This document shows, in pieces, positions 16,474-24,782 of a DNA stretch of 48,881 nt. A program made the position numbers and the translations under genes. How positions within the stretch are numbered: the stretch's first letter is position 1; every line of letters begins with the position of its first letter. A model generated the notes under the pieces. It did not search any database. It was given only the letters and a program-made list of their open reading frames with translations, and had not been told where the DNA came from. This stretch comes from UBA4615 sp046046245 (GTDB lineage: Bacteria; Pseudomonadota; Gammaproteobacteria; Burkholderiales; Burkholderiaceae_E): positions 1 through 48,881 of the forward strand of contig JBJOKE010000001.1 in the NCBI GenBank assembly GCA_046046245.1. The letters run 5' to 3'.

Positions 16474-17625
16474 ATGGACAAGGTCCCTTTCCTTAGACCC
16501 AAGCTGGTGGAGCTCGACGACTACGCGCCCCTTCTGGCGGAGATGGACCGGGCCCGGCAGTACACGAACTTCGGGCCGCTGAACTCGCGCTTCGAGAAAC
16601 GCATCGTCGACGAGTGGATGGGCGGCGAGGGGGCGGCGAGCACCGTCTGCAACGCCACGCTCGGGCTGATGCTCGCGATCTCCGACCTGAAGCGGCCGGG
16701 TCGCTACGCGGTGATGCCGAGCTTCACCTTCGCCGCGACGCCGCTCGCGGCGCAATGGTGCGGGCTCGAGCCCTACTTCGTCGACGTCGATCCGCAGGAG
16801 TGGGTCCTCGACCAGACCAAGCTGCGGCGCGCCCTGGACGAACTCGGACGCGACGCGGCCGTGGTCGTGCCCTACGCCACCTGCGGCACCCACATGGACC
16901 TGCGGCCCTACGAGGCGCTGATCCGCGCCGGCGTGCCGGTCGTCGTCGATGCGGCGCCCTGCTTCGGCACCTCGCTGGGCGGTCGACAGTTCGGCGCCGG
17001 CTTCAGCGGTGCGGTGGTCTTCAGCTTCCACGCGACCAAGGCGTTCCCGATCGGTGAGGGCGGCCTGGTCTACAGCGCCGACCTCAACTTCATCCGCCGC
17101 CTGAAGCTGGCGTCGAACTACTGGTTCGACGGAGGTCGCGAGTCGAACGGCCTGGGCCTGAACGCGAAGCTGTCCGAACTCGGTGCAGCCGTCGCGCTGG
17201 CGACGCTCGACCGGTTCCCCGAGGCGGTCGAGCGGCGCAAGGAGCTCCACGTCCGCTACACGAGCCTGCTGAGCGAGACGGGCCTCCTCGAGATGGGCTG
17301 GTCGCTGCAGGGCGTCCGCGGCGAGGCCGCCTATCAGTGGCTGCCGCTGATGGCGCCCGACGTCGCGGCCCGCGATCGCCTGATGTGCCTCGCGGCCGCG
17401 CGCAACATCGAGCTGCGCCGATACTTCGTCCCGCCCTGCCACGAGCACCCGCAGTTCCACGATGCGCCCTGCGGAGACCTCGAGATGACGCGGCGGCTCG
17501 GCGATCGCGTGGTGAGCCTGCCGCTGTGGGAGGGCCTGACTGACGAGATGCTCGGGCGCGTCGTCGACACGGTGGTCGACGCGGCCCGGGCCGATGCGAC
17601 CCAGATGGCGGCTACCGGGGCCTGA
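16474..17625 (+). CDS. DegT/DnrJ/EryC1/StrS aminotransferase
   Basis: A 383-residue PLP enzyme of the sugar aminotransferase family. The PLP lysine is K189 in FSFHATKAFPIGEGG, the ring-nitrogen Asp is in VVVDAAPCFGTS (D159), and a MPSFTFAATPLAAQW segment is conserved. Such enzymes aminate a keto-sugar nucleotide. No partner dehydratase is seen in the window. It sits between two GT14-like genes, 28 bp after the first and 5 bp before the second, in one apparent operon. Confidence 0.92.
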   Translation: MDKVPFLRPKLVELDDYAPLLAEMDRARQYTNFGPLNSRFEKRIVDEWMGGEGAASTVCNATLGLMLAISDLKRPGRYAVMPSFTFAATPLAAQWCGLEPYFVDVDPQEWVLDQTKLRRALDELGRDAAVVVPYATCGTHMDLRPYEALIRAGVPVVVDAAPCFGTSLGGRQFGAGFSGAVVFSFHATKAFPIGEGGLVYSADLNFIRRLKLASNYWFDGGRESNGLGLNAKLSELGAAVALATLDRFPEAVERRKELHVRYTSLLSETGLLEMGWSLQGVRGEAAYQWLPLMAPDVAARDRLMCLAAARNIELRRYFVPPCHEHPQFHDAPCGDLEMTRRLGDRVVSLPLWEGLTDEMLGRVVDTVVDAARADATQMAATGA

Positions 17626-17629
17626 GACC

Positions 17630-19543
17630 ATGTCGGAGCCGAACCAGCGGGCGGGGAGGCCGTTGCCGACCCGCGCGCGAGTGGTCTACGGCATGATCTC
17701 GGCGAACGAGCGGGCCGAGACGATCGAGCAGCTGATCGACACGCTCGGTGGCCGCCCCGTCGTGATCCACCACGACATCGAGAAGCAGCCCGGCCTGCGC
17801 GTCGACCGCCCGAACCTGCACTTCGTCACCGACGTCCACCGGACCGGCTGGGGCACCTGGGGCATGTGCCTCGCGGTCCTCAGTGTCGTGCGTTACGCGC
17901 TCGAGCACTTCGAGTTCGATCACTTCCAGCTGGTGAGTCCCAGCTGCCTGCCGCTGCGCCCTGCCGATGCGTTCGAGGCCCACCTCGCGCACAGCGCGGT
18001 CGCGGGCAACATGGACCTGATCGATCTCGCCTCCGATCGCGAGTTCCTCGTCAACTATGCGTGGCGGATGTATGCGCCGCACGGCAGCCTGCGCCAGCGC
18101 GTGCTCCAGGCCGCACGCGAGCTGTACTTCGGCCGCGCCGCCGAACGCGTCCAGCCCTTCGGTCTCGCGGTGCTGTCGGACGTGCGGGCCCGCGCGCTGC
18201 GCACGCGGGTGTCCAAGGCGGTGGCGGCCGCGATCGTGCGGTGCTTCATGCATCCGCTGATCAGCCGGGCGCCGTTCCGCCGTGGCCGCCGCGCCTTCGT
18301 CGGCAGCGTCTGGTTCTGCGCCGACCGCGCGCTGTGCGAGCAGCTCGTCCGGGATGCCGCCGATCCGGCCATCGTCCGGCACTTCAGCCGCCTCGACAAC
18401 ACCGACGAGCTGCTGTTCGCGACGCTGCTCGGCAACGCGGGCCGGCCGATCGGACCGTCGAACCACTTCGTCAACACCTTCAACGACCGCGGCAATCCGC
18501 GCACCTTCCGTTCGCTCGAGCTGCAGTCCCTGCTCGACAGCGACGCCTGGTTCGCGCGCAAGTTCCCCGGGGTCCCGTACGCGCCGATCCGCATCGGACT
18601 CATCGAGCGCCGGCACGCCGGCACGCCGGCGGCCGCCGCGCTGCCCGCGGTCCGCCCCCCCGAGGTGGTCTTCGCGACCTGCGTGCGCGCCGACGAGCTG
18701 CCCGTGGTGGCGGGCCTCGCCGAGCGGCTGGGCGGACGCCGGCTCGTGGTCCACGTGCTCGACGACGACGCCGCCGCGCGCGATCAGCGTCCGCAGGCGC
18801 CGAACATCGACTACGCGCCCACGCCGCTCACCGGCGGGTTCCGCTCGACCCGCCTGAACGCCGGCGTGCTGCAGCTGCTGCGCTACTGCGTCGAGTGCGT
18901 GGAGTTCGATTACCTGCAGCTGCTTCCGGCCGACGCCCGCCCGACCGGGCCGATCGAGGACTTCGAGCGCTTCCTGGACCGGTCGCCCGCCGAGGTCCAC
19001 GCACGGATCACCAGCCTCGAGCGCCGGCCCATCCTCGGGCAACACCTCGCCCGCGTCTGCGCGTCGCCACGATCCGTGTTCGCCGGCCTGCTGCGCTGGG
19101 CGGAGACGGGCGTCGCGACCCGCAGCCTGCTCGGCGCGAAGGCGGCGGTCGCGGTGACGACGGTCGCCTCGGCCCTGCTGGCGGTCCGCCATCCGGTGCT
19201 GCGCGGCGCCACGCTCTCGATCGGCCCGATGATGTTCGGCGCGAGCCGCGATGCCTGCCAGCACCTGGTGCGGTTCGCGATCGACCGCCGGTGGGTCCGC
19301 TACGCGACGGCGATCGATGATGACGGCTCGGTGCTGTTCAGCACCCTGCTGAACGACGGCACCTTCCGGATCGGCGCGCCGACCGTCGTGGCGTCCGCCG
19401 CCGCGAAGGACGCAGGGGCGTCGCCGCCGACCGACGCCTGGTTCGTCTCCGACGACGCGGAGCCCGCGCACCGAGCCGCGACCCACGCGCGCGGCGCGTC
19501 GCATCGGCTCGCCACCGCGGGGTCCGGGTCGCTCTCGGGGTAG
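17630..19543 (+). CDS. Tandem GT14-like protein: one intact and one degenerate module
   Basis: A 637-residue protein made of two GT14-like modules. Module 1 (about 16-330) keeps RTGWGTWG, FDHFQLVSPSCLPLRP and NTDELLFATLL, with catalytic-type E260. Module 2 (about 344-600) aligns along its length (VEFDYLQLLPADARPTGP, MMFGASRDACQHLV, DGSVLFSTLL). It has lost the Ser-x-Cys-x-Pro motif, and the Asp-Glu pair is replaced by G566-S567, so it is probably not catalytic. Module 2 may bind substrate or partner. The gene follows the aminotransferase by 5 bp. The Ala/Thr/Ser-rich tail has no recognisable domain. Confidence 0.75.
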   Translation: MSEPNQRAGRPLPTRARVVYGMISANERAETIEQLIDTLGGRPVVIHHDIEKQPGLRVDRPNLHFVTDVHRTGWGTWGMCLAVLSVVRYALEHFEFDHFQLVSPSCLPLRPADAFEAHLAHSAVAGNMDLIDLASDREFLVNYAWRMYAPHGSLRQRVLQAARELYFGRAAERVQPFGLAVLSDVRARALRTRVSKAVAAAIVRCFMHPLISRAPFRRGRRAFVGSVWFCADRALCEQLVRDAADPAIVRHFSRLDNTDELLFATLLGNAGRPIGPSNHFVNTFNDRGNPRTFRSLELQSLLDSDAWFARKFPGVPYAPIRIGLIERRHAGTPAAAALPAVRPPEVVFATCVRADELPVVAGLAERLGGRRLVVHVLDDDAAARDQRPQAPNIDYAPTPLTGGFRSTRLNAGVLQLLRYCVECVEFDYLQLLPADARPTGPIEDFERFLDRSPAEVHARITSLERRPILGQHLARVCASPRSVFAGLLRWAETGVATRSLLGAKAAVAVTTVASALLAVRHPVLRGATLSIGPMMFGASRDACQHLVRFAIDRRWVRYATAIDDDGSVLFSTLLNDGTFRIGAPTVVASAAAKDAGASPPTDAWFVSDDAEPAHRAATHARGASHRLATAGSGSLSG

Positions 19544-19627
19544 CATCGCGTCCTCGCTCTCCTCCCGGGCCGTGTGCCGCGGCGCGCGTCGGTCACGACG
19601 CGGCCCGCGGCCATCGGGTCGCGCATC

Positions 19628-20353
19628 GTGAAGTCATCCCGAATCGCCCTGGTCGCCGCCCTGGCCGTCATCGTCCTCACTGCGTCGCTGGGCGTCTGGC
19701 AGCTGCGACGCGCGTCGGAGAAGGCCGCCGCGCAGGCCGAACGCGACGTCGCGCTCGCTGCGCCGCCGCTGCGCGTCGATCGCGACTGGCCGCCGCCCGA
19801 CCGCGTCGAAGGGCGTCGGGTCGAACTCACCGGGCGCTTCGATCCGTCCGGGACCCTGCTGCTCGACAACCGCACGCATGCCGGCGTGGCGGGCTTTCAC
19901 GTGCTGACGCCGCTCCGCCAGTCACCCGACGATCCGCCGGTGATGGTGCTGCGCGGCTGGATCGCGCGGGACCTGCGCGACAGGAGCCGACCGCTCGACT
20001 TCGCCACGCCCGCCGACCCCGTCCGCCTCGAGGGTCTCGCGCTCGCGACCCTGCCGCAGCCGATCGTGCTCGGGGGCGAAGACGCGGGGGCCGCGCGCGC
20101 CGTTCGCGTCGTGCAGCGCTTCGACCTCGAAGCCTGGCGCCGCGTGCAGGGCCCGGGCGCCGCCGCCTTCGTCGTGCGGCAGACGTCCGCACTGGACGAC
20201 GGCCTGCGCCGCGACTGGGTGCAGCCCGGCTCGGGCGTCGACCGCCACCACGGCTACGCGGTGCAGTGGTTCGCGCTGTCCGCGCTGACCGTCGTGTTGA
20301 CCTGGCAGGCTGCGCGGCGCATGCGCCGGCGCCCCGGAGGCGACGCCGGATGA
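19628..20353 (+). CDS. SURF1-family cytochrome oxidase biogenesis protein
   Basis: A 241-residue Surf1/Shy1 homologue: N-terminal helix (ALVAALAVIVLTASLGVWQL) with the following RRASEK, a conserved middle (LDNRTHAGVAGFHVLTPL, VMVLRGWIARD) and a C-terminal helix (HHGYAVQWFALSALTVVLTW). It supports haem a insertion into CoxA. The GTG at 19628 gives the usual short tail before helix 1; an upstream GTG at 19574 is possible. It normally lies next to coxC, but here EPS genes lie on both sides. Confidence 0.9.
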   Translation: MKSSRIALVAALAVIVLTASLGVWQLRRASEKAAAQAERDVALAAPPLRVDRDWPPPDRVEGRRVELTGRFDPSGTLLLDNRTHAGVAGFHVLTPLRQSPDDPPVMVLRGWIARDLRDRSRPLDFATPADPVRLEGLALATLPQPIVLGGEDAGAARAVRVVQRFDLEAWRRVQGPGAAAFVVRQTSALDDGLRRDWVQPGSGVDRHHGYAVQWFALSALTVVLTWQAARRMRRRPGGDAG

Positions 20354-20596
20354 CCCCGCGCCGCGACCCGGTCGGACGGCGAGGGCCGCGGCCCACCCCG
20401 TCTACACTCGGCATGCGTAGCGTGTGCGACGCGGGCGGGCGAGGAGAACAAGTTCCTCGCGCGGGCGAGCCTCGCCGCGCGATCATCGCGGGAGAGCGTG
20501 GCATCACCGACCCGATGCGGCGTCCGCAGGCGTCGAGTCGGGCCCGGGCGACATCGTCGCCGTCCGAACACGCGCCCCGTGATCTCCTTCGCCTCC

Positions 20597-22114
20597 ATGG
20601 AGTCGACCTCACCCGTCATGTCGAGCCCGACCGATAAGCCGTCGTCCGCACGGACGCTGGCGCTGGGCAAGTCCGTGGCGTCGATGGGCGTCGCGACCGC
20701 GGCGGACCTGTTCGCGCAGGTCGCGATCCCGATCCTGCTGGTGCGCCTGCTCGACGACACCGACTTCGGGCTGTACCGAACCCTGTGGCTGATCGCCGGC
20801 ACGCTGCCGGGCGTGCTCGCGCTCGGCGTGCCGCAGAGTCTGTACTACTTCCTGCCGCGATCGGACCGCACGCGGTCGTCGGCCTACGTGCTGCAGGCGA
20901 TGCTGCACATGATGGCGGCGGGTCTCGTCGCTGCCGCGGGCGCGGCGCTCTTCCTGCACCTGCAGGGCGAGGCGCACCCGCTCGGCTGGCCGGCGATCGT
21001 CTTCGTCGGGCTGTGGGTGGCCGCGTCGGTGCTCGACTACCTGTACGTCGCGCAGCAGGAGATCCCCACGCAGGCGCGCACCAACCTGTCGTTCACGGCG
21101 CTGCGCGTCGTTGCGGTGCTCGGCGCCGCGGCGACCTGGCAGGCCTGGCAGCCGGTCCTGCTCGCGCACGTGGCCGTCTCGGTGCTCAAGGCGACGGTCT
21201 GCGCCATCGCGGTGCGCCGGTACGCCGGCGCGACGCGACCCGGCCGCGACACGCTGCGCGCGCAGTACGCGTACTCGCTGCCGGTCGGGATCTCCGGCGC
21301 GCTCTACCTGCTGCGCGCGCGTCTCGACCAGTGGCTGGTCGCGAGTCTCTTCTCGGCCGCGCAGTTCGGCCTCTACTCGATCGCGGCCGTCTTCAGCCCG
21401 CTGCAGACGCTGATCCGGGTGACCGTCAATCAGGTGATCCAGCCCGAGCTCAGCCGGCTGCAGTCGCAGCAGGACCTGGTCGGCATGCGAGCGCTGAACC
21501 AGCGGACCAACCTCGCGGTTGCCCTGCTGCTGTTCCCGGCGATCGCCTTCATCGCGACCTGGGTCGAGTCGATCCTGTCGCTGCTGTTCACCGATCGCTA
21601 CGCGGGCGCGGCGCCCTTCGTGCGGATGTACCTGCTGACGATGGCGATCGAGTCGCTCGAGATCGCGATCGTGCTCGTCTCGATGGGCCACGGCCGCTTC
21701 GTGCTGAAGGTCGACACGATCGTGCTGCCGGTCGCGATCTGCACCGCGCTCGCCGGCGCGAGGCTGTTCGGCCTGGTCGGCGCGCCGGCCGGCGCGATCG
21801 TCGGCGCGATCATCGCGCAGCTCATGCTCTACCATCGCTTCGCGTCGATCTCCGGGCTGCCGGTGCACGCGGTGCAGGAGTGGGGCGCGATCGCGCGCGT
21901 GACGGTGGCGAGCGGGCTGTCGGCCGCGGCGTCGATGGTCGTCTGGGCGCTGCCGGTGCCCGGTGGCCACATCGGGCGGCTGGTCGTCGCCGGCCTCGCG
22001 TTCGTGGCGGCCTACCGGGTCCTTCTGTCGCTGCTCGGGCTCGGGCCGAAGGTCCGCGCCGCGTTGGGCGGGCGGCTCTCCCGCCTGCTCGGATTCGGAG
22101 GAGGCGATGCCTGA
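20597..22114 (+). CDS. Wzx-type polysaccharide flippase
   Basis: A 505-residue integral membrane protein of the polysaccharide transporter (MATE/Wzx) group, with about 14 predicted hydrophobic segments. The N-terminus LGKSVASMGVATAADLFAQVAIPILLVRLLDDTDFGLYRTLW is typical, as is the central LDQWLVASLFSAAQFGLYSIAAVF. It would flip lipid-linked repeat units across the inner membrane. ATG 20597 is used; ATG 20618 is equally possible and neither has a good ribosome site. The 243 bp upstream contain TCTACACT (20401-20408), a weak -10 candidate. Its end overlaps the next GT2 gene by 8 bp. Confidence 0.85.
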   Translation: MESTSPVMSSPTDKPSSARTLALGKSVASMGVATAADLFAQVAIPILLVRLLDDTDFGLYRTLWLIAGTLPGVLALGVPQSLYYFLPRSDRTRSSAYVLQAMLHMMAAGLVAAAGAALFLHLQGEAHPLGWPAIVFVGLWVAASVLDYLYVAQQEIPTQARTNLSFTALRVVAVLGAAATWQAWQPVLLAHVAVSVLKATVCAIAVRRYAGATRPGRDTLRAQYAYSLPVGISGALYLLRARLDQWLVASLFSAAQFGLYSIAAVFSPLQTLIRVTVNQVIQPELSRLQSQQDLVGMRALNQRTNLAVALLLFPAIAFIATWVESILSLLFTDRYAGAAPFVRMYLLTMAIESLEIAIVLVSMGHGRFVLKVDTIVLPVAICTALAGARLFGLVGAPAGAIVGAIIAQLMLYHRFASISGLPVHAVQEWGAIARVTVASGLSAAASMVVWALPVPGGHIGRLVVAGLAFVAAYRVLLSLLGLGPKVRAALGGRLSRLLGFGGGDA

Positions 22115-23030
22115 ACTGTCCGTCGTGGTCCCGCTCTACAACAAGGCGGAGTACGTGGAGCGCTGCGCGCGGTCGATCCGCGCGCAGACGCTGACCGACT
22201 TCGAGGTGATCGTCGTCGACGACGGCTCGACCGACACCGGCCTCGAGGACTTCCGGCGCGCGTGCGACGGCGACTCGCGCTTCGTCTTCACGAGCCAGCC
22301 CAACGGCGGCGTCTCGAAGGCGCGCAACACCGGGATCGAACGCGCCCGCGCGGACGTCGTCGCCTTCCTCGACGCGGACGACGAGTGGCTGCCCGGCTAC
22401 CTGGCGGCGATCGCCGCGCTCGCACGGCGACATCCCGAGGCGACGCTGCTCGGCACCGCCTACCGGATCGTGCAGGGCGGCTCGGCGATCCACCGCCGCG
22501 AGGGGCTCTTCGACGGCGTGTCGCCGATCGACATCGACGGCTTCTTCGCCGCGTGGGCGCGGCTCGGCCTGTGTCCGCTCTTCATCGGCGCGACGGCGGT
22601 CCGGCGCGCCGACCTGCTGGCGATCGGCGGCTTCGAGGTCGGCATGAACCTCGGCGAGGAACTGCTCACCTTCATCCGGCTTCTGGAGCGCGGCCCGATC
22701 GTGTTCCACGACGAACCGCTCGTGGTCTACCACCTCGGCCTCACCGGCACGCTCGCCACCTCGCCGTCGCCGACCGCGATCCGCAACCACGTCAAGCTGA
22801 TCAGCGAGCTCGAGCGGCAGGTCGAGCGCGGCCACTGCCCGCCCTCGGTCTGCCGGCGCTGGATGGCGCTGCACGCGCACTACCTGATCCAGACCGGCCA
22901 GCGTGGCGACCTGCTGCGCTTCCTGGTCCGGTCGCCGTCGCAGTTCGCGGCGCGGCAGTGGGCGGCGGGCCTGCTCGAACTGACGGGCCTGCGGCGCCCG
23001 CTGCGCTGGATCCTGGGGCGCACGGCATGA
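22107..23030 (+). CDS. Family 2 glycosyltransferase
   Basis: A 307-residue GT2 (GT-A fold) enzyme. The nucleotide-sugar domain is at the N-terminus: VVPLYNKAEYVERCARSI, VIVVDDGSTD, and DXD-like FLDADDEW. The acceptor part carries the E-rich GEELLTFIRL. It has no membrane helices, so it is cytoplasmic and acts on undecaprenyl-linked sugars. A GGAGGAGG ribosome site lies inside the end of wzx. Its stop overlaps the next small gene as ATGA. Confidence 0.93.
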   Translation: MPELSVVVPLYNKAEYVERCARSIRAQTLTDFEVIVVDDGSTDTGLEDFRRACDGDSRFVFTSQPNGGVSKARNTGIERARADVVAFLDADDEWLPGYLAAIAALARRHPEATLLGTAYRIVQGGSAIHRREGLFDGVSPIDIDGFFAAWARLGLCPLFIGATAVRRADLLAIGGFEVGMNLGEELLTFIRLLERGPIVFHDEPLVVYHLGLTGTLATSPSPTAIRNHVKLISELERQVERGHCPPSVCRRWMALHAHYLIQTGQRGDLLRFLVRSPSQFAARQWAAGLLELTGLRRPLRWILGRTA

Positions 23031-23293
23031 AGCACCGCGTTACCGCGTCGATGCCTGCTCCGGCCCCGGCCCCGGCCCCGGCGCCCGCCACGGCCGACCT
23101 CGCGACCGAACTCGCGGCCAGGCCCCGGCGACCCGGCCGGCGAGCGCTCGCGCTCGCCGGCGCGGCCCTCGCGGCGACGGCCACCGCAGTCCGCGCCGAA
23201 TCGCCCGTACCGGACACCCGCGTCGCACCGCGCGCGCCCGACGGATCCGGGCGTCGCGGCAGCCGCTGGCTCCTCCATCGCGACGATCGCTGA
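23027..23293 (+). CDS. Small exported hypothetical protein with Pro-Ala repeat
   Basis: An 88-residue protein of unknown function. Residues 9-22 are an Ala-Pro repeat encoded by a CCGGCC hexanucleotide repeated three to four times. Next comes an Arg-rich stretch (ARPRRPGRR) and a hydrophobic core ending AVRAES, like a Tat or Sec signal peptide with cleavage after about residue 57. The remaining 30 residues are polar and basic. The ATG overlaps the GT2 stop (ATGA), so it is likely translated, but its size and composition leave room for doubt. Confidence 0.5.
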   Translation: MKHRVTASMPAPAPAPAPAPATADLATELAARPRRPGRRALALAGAALAATATAVRAESPVPDTRVAPRAPDGSGRRGSRWLLHRDDR

Positions 23294-23330
23294 ACCGGTC
23301 TCGCCGTCGACGACCCGCCCGCGTCAACCG

Positions 23331-24782
23331 ATGCTGCTCGAACATCCCCGCCAGATCGTCGGATCGTTCCGTGCCACCGATGTGCTCGTGATCGGCAGCG
23401 GCCCGGCCGGCATGTCGCTCGCGCTCGAGCTCGAGCGCCGCGGCCTGTCGTCGCTCGTGCTGGAGGCGGGCGGCGAGTATTACGAGGAGGCTTCCCAGGC
23501 GTTCTTCGCCGGCGACCTCGTCGGTCCGCCCGCCTTCGAGCTCGACGTCAACCGTCTGCGCTACTTCGGCGGCTGCTCGAACCACTGGGGCGGCTTCAGC
23601 CGCAGGCTCGAGGCCTGGGACTTCGGCGACAAGGTCCAGGGCGTGCCCGGTGCCTGGCCGATCGGGCGCGGCGACCTCGATCCGCAGCTCGCGCGCGCGA
23701 GCGAGATCCTCGAGATCGGCGGCTTTCCGCCGGACCGCCCGCTCGGCGACATGCTGTCGCAGGTTCACTTCGTCTATTCGCCGCCGATCAGCTTCAAGCT
23801 GAAGTACCGCTCCCACGTGAAGGCCTCGCGGCTGATGCACGTGGCGCTCAACACCTGCGTGACGAACCTCGTCGAGCGCGACGGGCGGATCGTGGCCGTC
23901 GAGATCGCCGATCCGGACGGGCAGCGCGACGTGCTCAAGGCCCCCTGGGTGGTGCTCTGTGCGGGGGGCGTCGAGAACTCGCGGATGCTGCTCTGGTCGA
24001 ACGTCCGCAACGAGGGTCGCGTGGTCCGCGATCCGACCGCCCTCGGCAAGTACTTCATGGAGCACCCGCACTTCACCGTCGGCGACGCGTTGCTGGTCGG
24101 CGATCCGCGGCTCGATCCGGACCGTCGCGGCCGCGCCTACGTCGCGCCGACCGAGAAGGCGATCCGCGAGCGCGGCATCCTCAACTGCGGGTTGCGGATC
24201 GAACCGACCAACTACGACGGCACGAAGCAGCTCGTCGCGGACCTCGCCTGCGTCGCGCCGCGGCTCGGCAAGTGGGCGGCGCGCGCCGTGAAGATGCGGC
24301 TGGCCTGCGGGGTCAGGATCCGCGCGGCCTGGGAGCAGGCGCCGCGCGAGTCGAACCAGGTGCGGCTGGGCACGAAGCGCGATCCGCTCGGCATCCCGCG
24401 GGTCGAATTGCGCTGGAAGTATTCCGAGCTCGAGAAGCACACCGCCCGGCAGACCGTGCTCCTCTTCGGCGAGTGGCTCGCGAGCACCGGGCTCGGGCGC
24501 GCACGGCTCGAGCCCTGGCTTGCCGACGACGACGACTTCCCGGCCTGGGACGAGCAGATCGGCAACCACCACATGGGCGGGACGCGGATGAGCGACGACC
24601 CGAGGACCGGCATCGTCGATCGCGACTGCCGCGTGCACGGCCTGAGCAACCTGTACGTGTGCGGCTCGTCGGTCTTCCCGAGCGCGGGCCATGCGAACCC
24701 CACGCTGACCATCGTGCAGCTCGCGCTGCGGCTGGCCGGCCACCTCGGCGGACGGATAGACGCGGCGGGGAGGGCGTCGTGA
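23331..24782 (+). CDS. GMC-family FAD-dependent oxidoreductase
   Basis: A 483-residue flavoprotein. The FAD-binding Rossmann motif is VLVIGSGPAGMSLALELE (about 18-35), followed by FGGCSNHWGGFSRRLE, and a C-terminal GMC block with HHMGGTRMSDDP and SAGHANPTLTIVQLALRLAGHL. GMC enzymes oxidise alcohols, including sugar hydroxyls. It overlaps the DUF2264 gene as GTGA. The pair may modify polymer or glycolipid, but no substrate can be inferred. Confidence 0.9.
   Translation: MLLEHPRQIVGSFRATDVLVIGSGPAGMSLALELERRGLSSLVLEAGGEYYEEASQAFFAGDLVGPPAFELDVNRLRYFGGCSNHWGGFSRRLEAWDFGDKVQGVPGAWPIGRGDLDPQLARASEILEIGGFPPDRPLGDMLSQVHFVYSPPISFKLKYRSHVKASRLMHVALNTCVTNLVERDGRIVAVEIADPDGQRDVLKAPWVVLCAGGVENSRMLLWSNVRNEGRVVRDPTALGKYFMEHPHFTVGDALLVGDPRLDPDRRGRAYVAPTEKAIRERGILNCGLRIEPTNYDGTKQLVADLACVAPRLGKWAARAVKMRLACGVRIRAAWEQAPRESNQVRLGTKRDPLGIPRVELRWKYSELEKHTARQTVLLFGEWLASTGLGRARLEPWLADDDDFPAWDEQIGNHHMGGTRMSDDPRTGIVDRDCRVHGLSNLYVCGSSVFPSAGHANPTLTIVQLALRLAGHLGGRIDAAGRAS

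Noticed and set aside
23060..23083. CCGGCC hexanucleotide run as a CRISPR or regulatory repeat
   Set aside because: There are only three to four short units in frame with a coding sequence. No spacers or cas genes are present.
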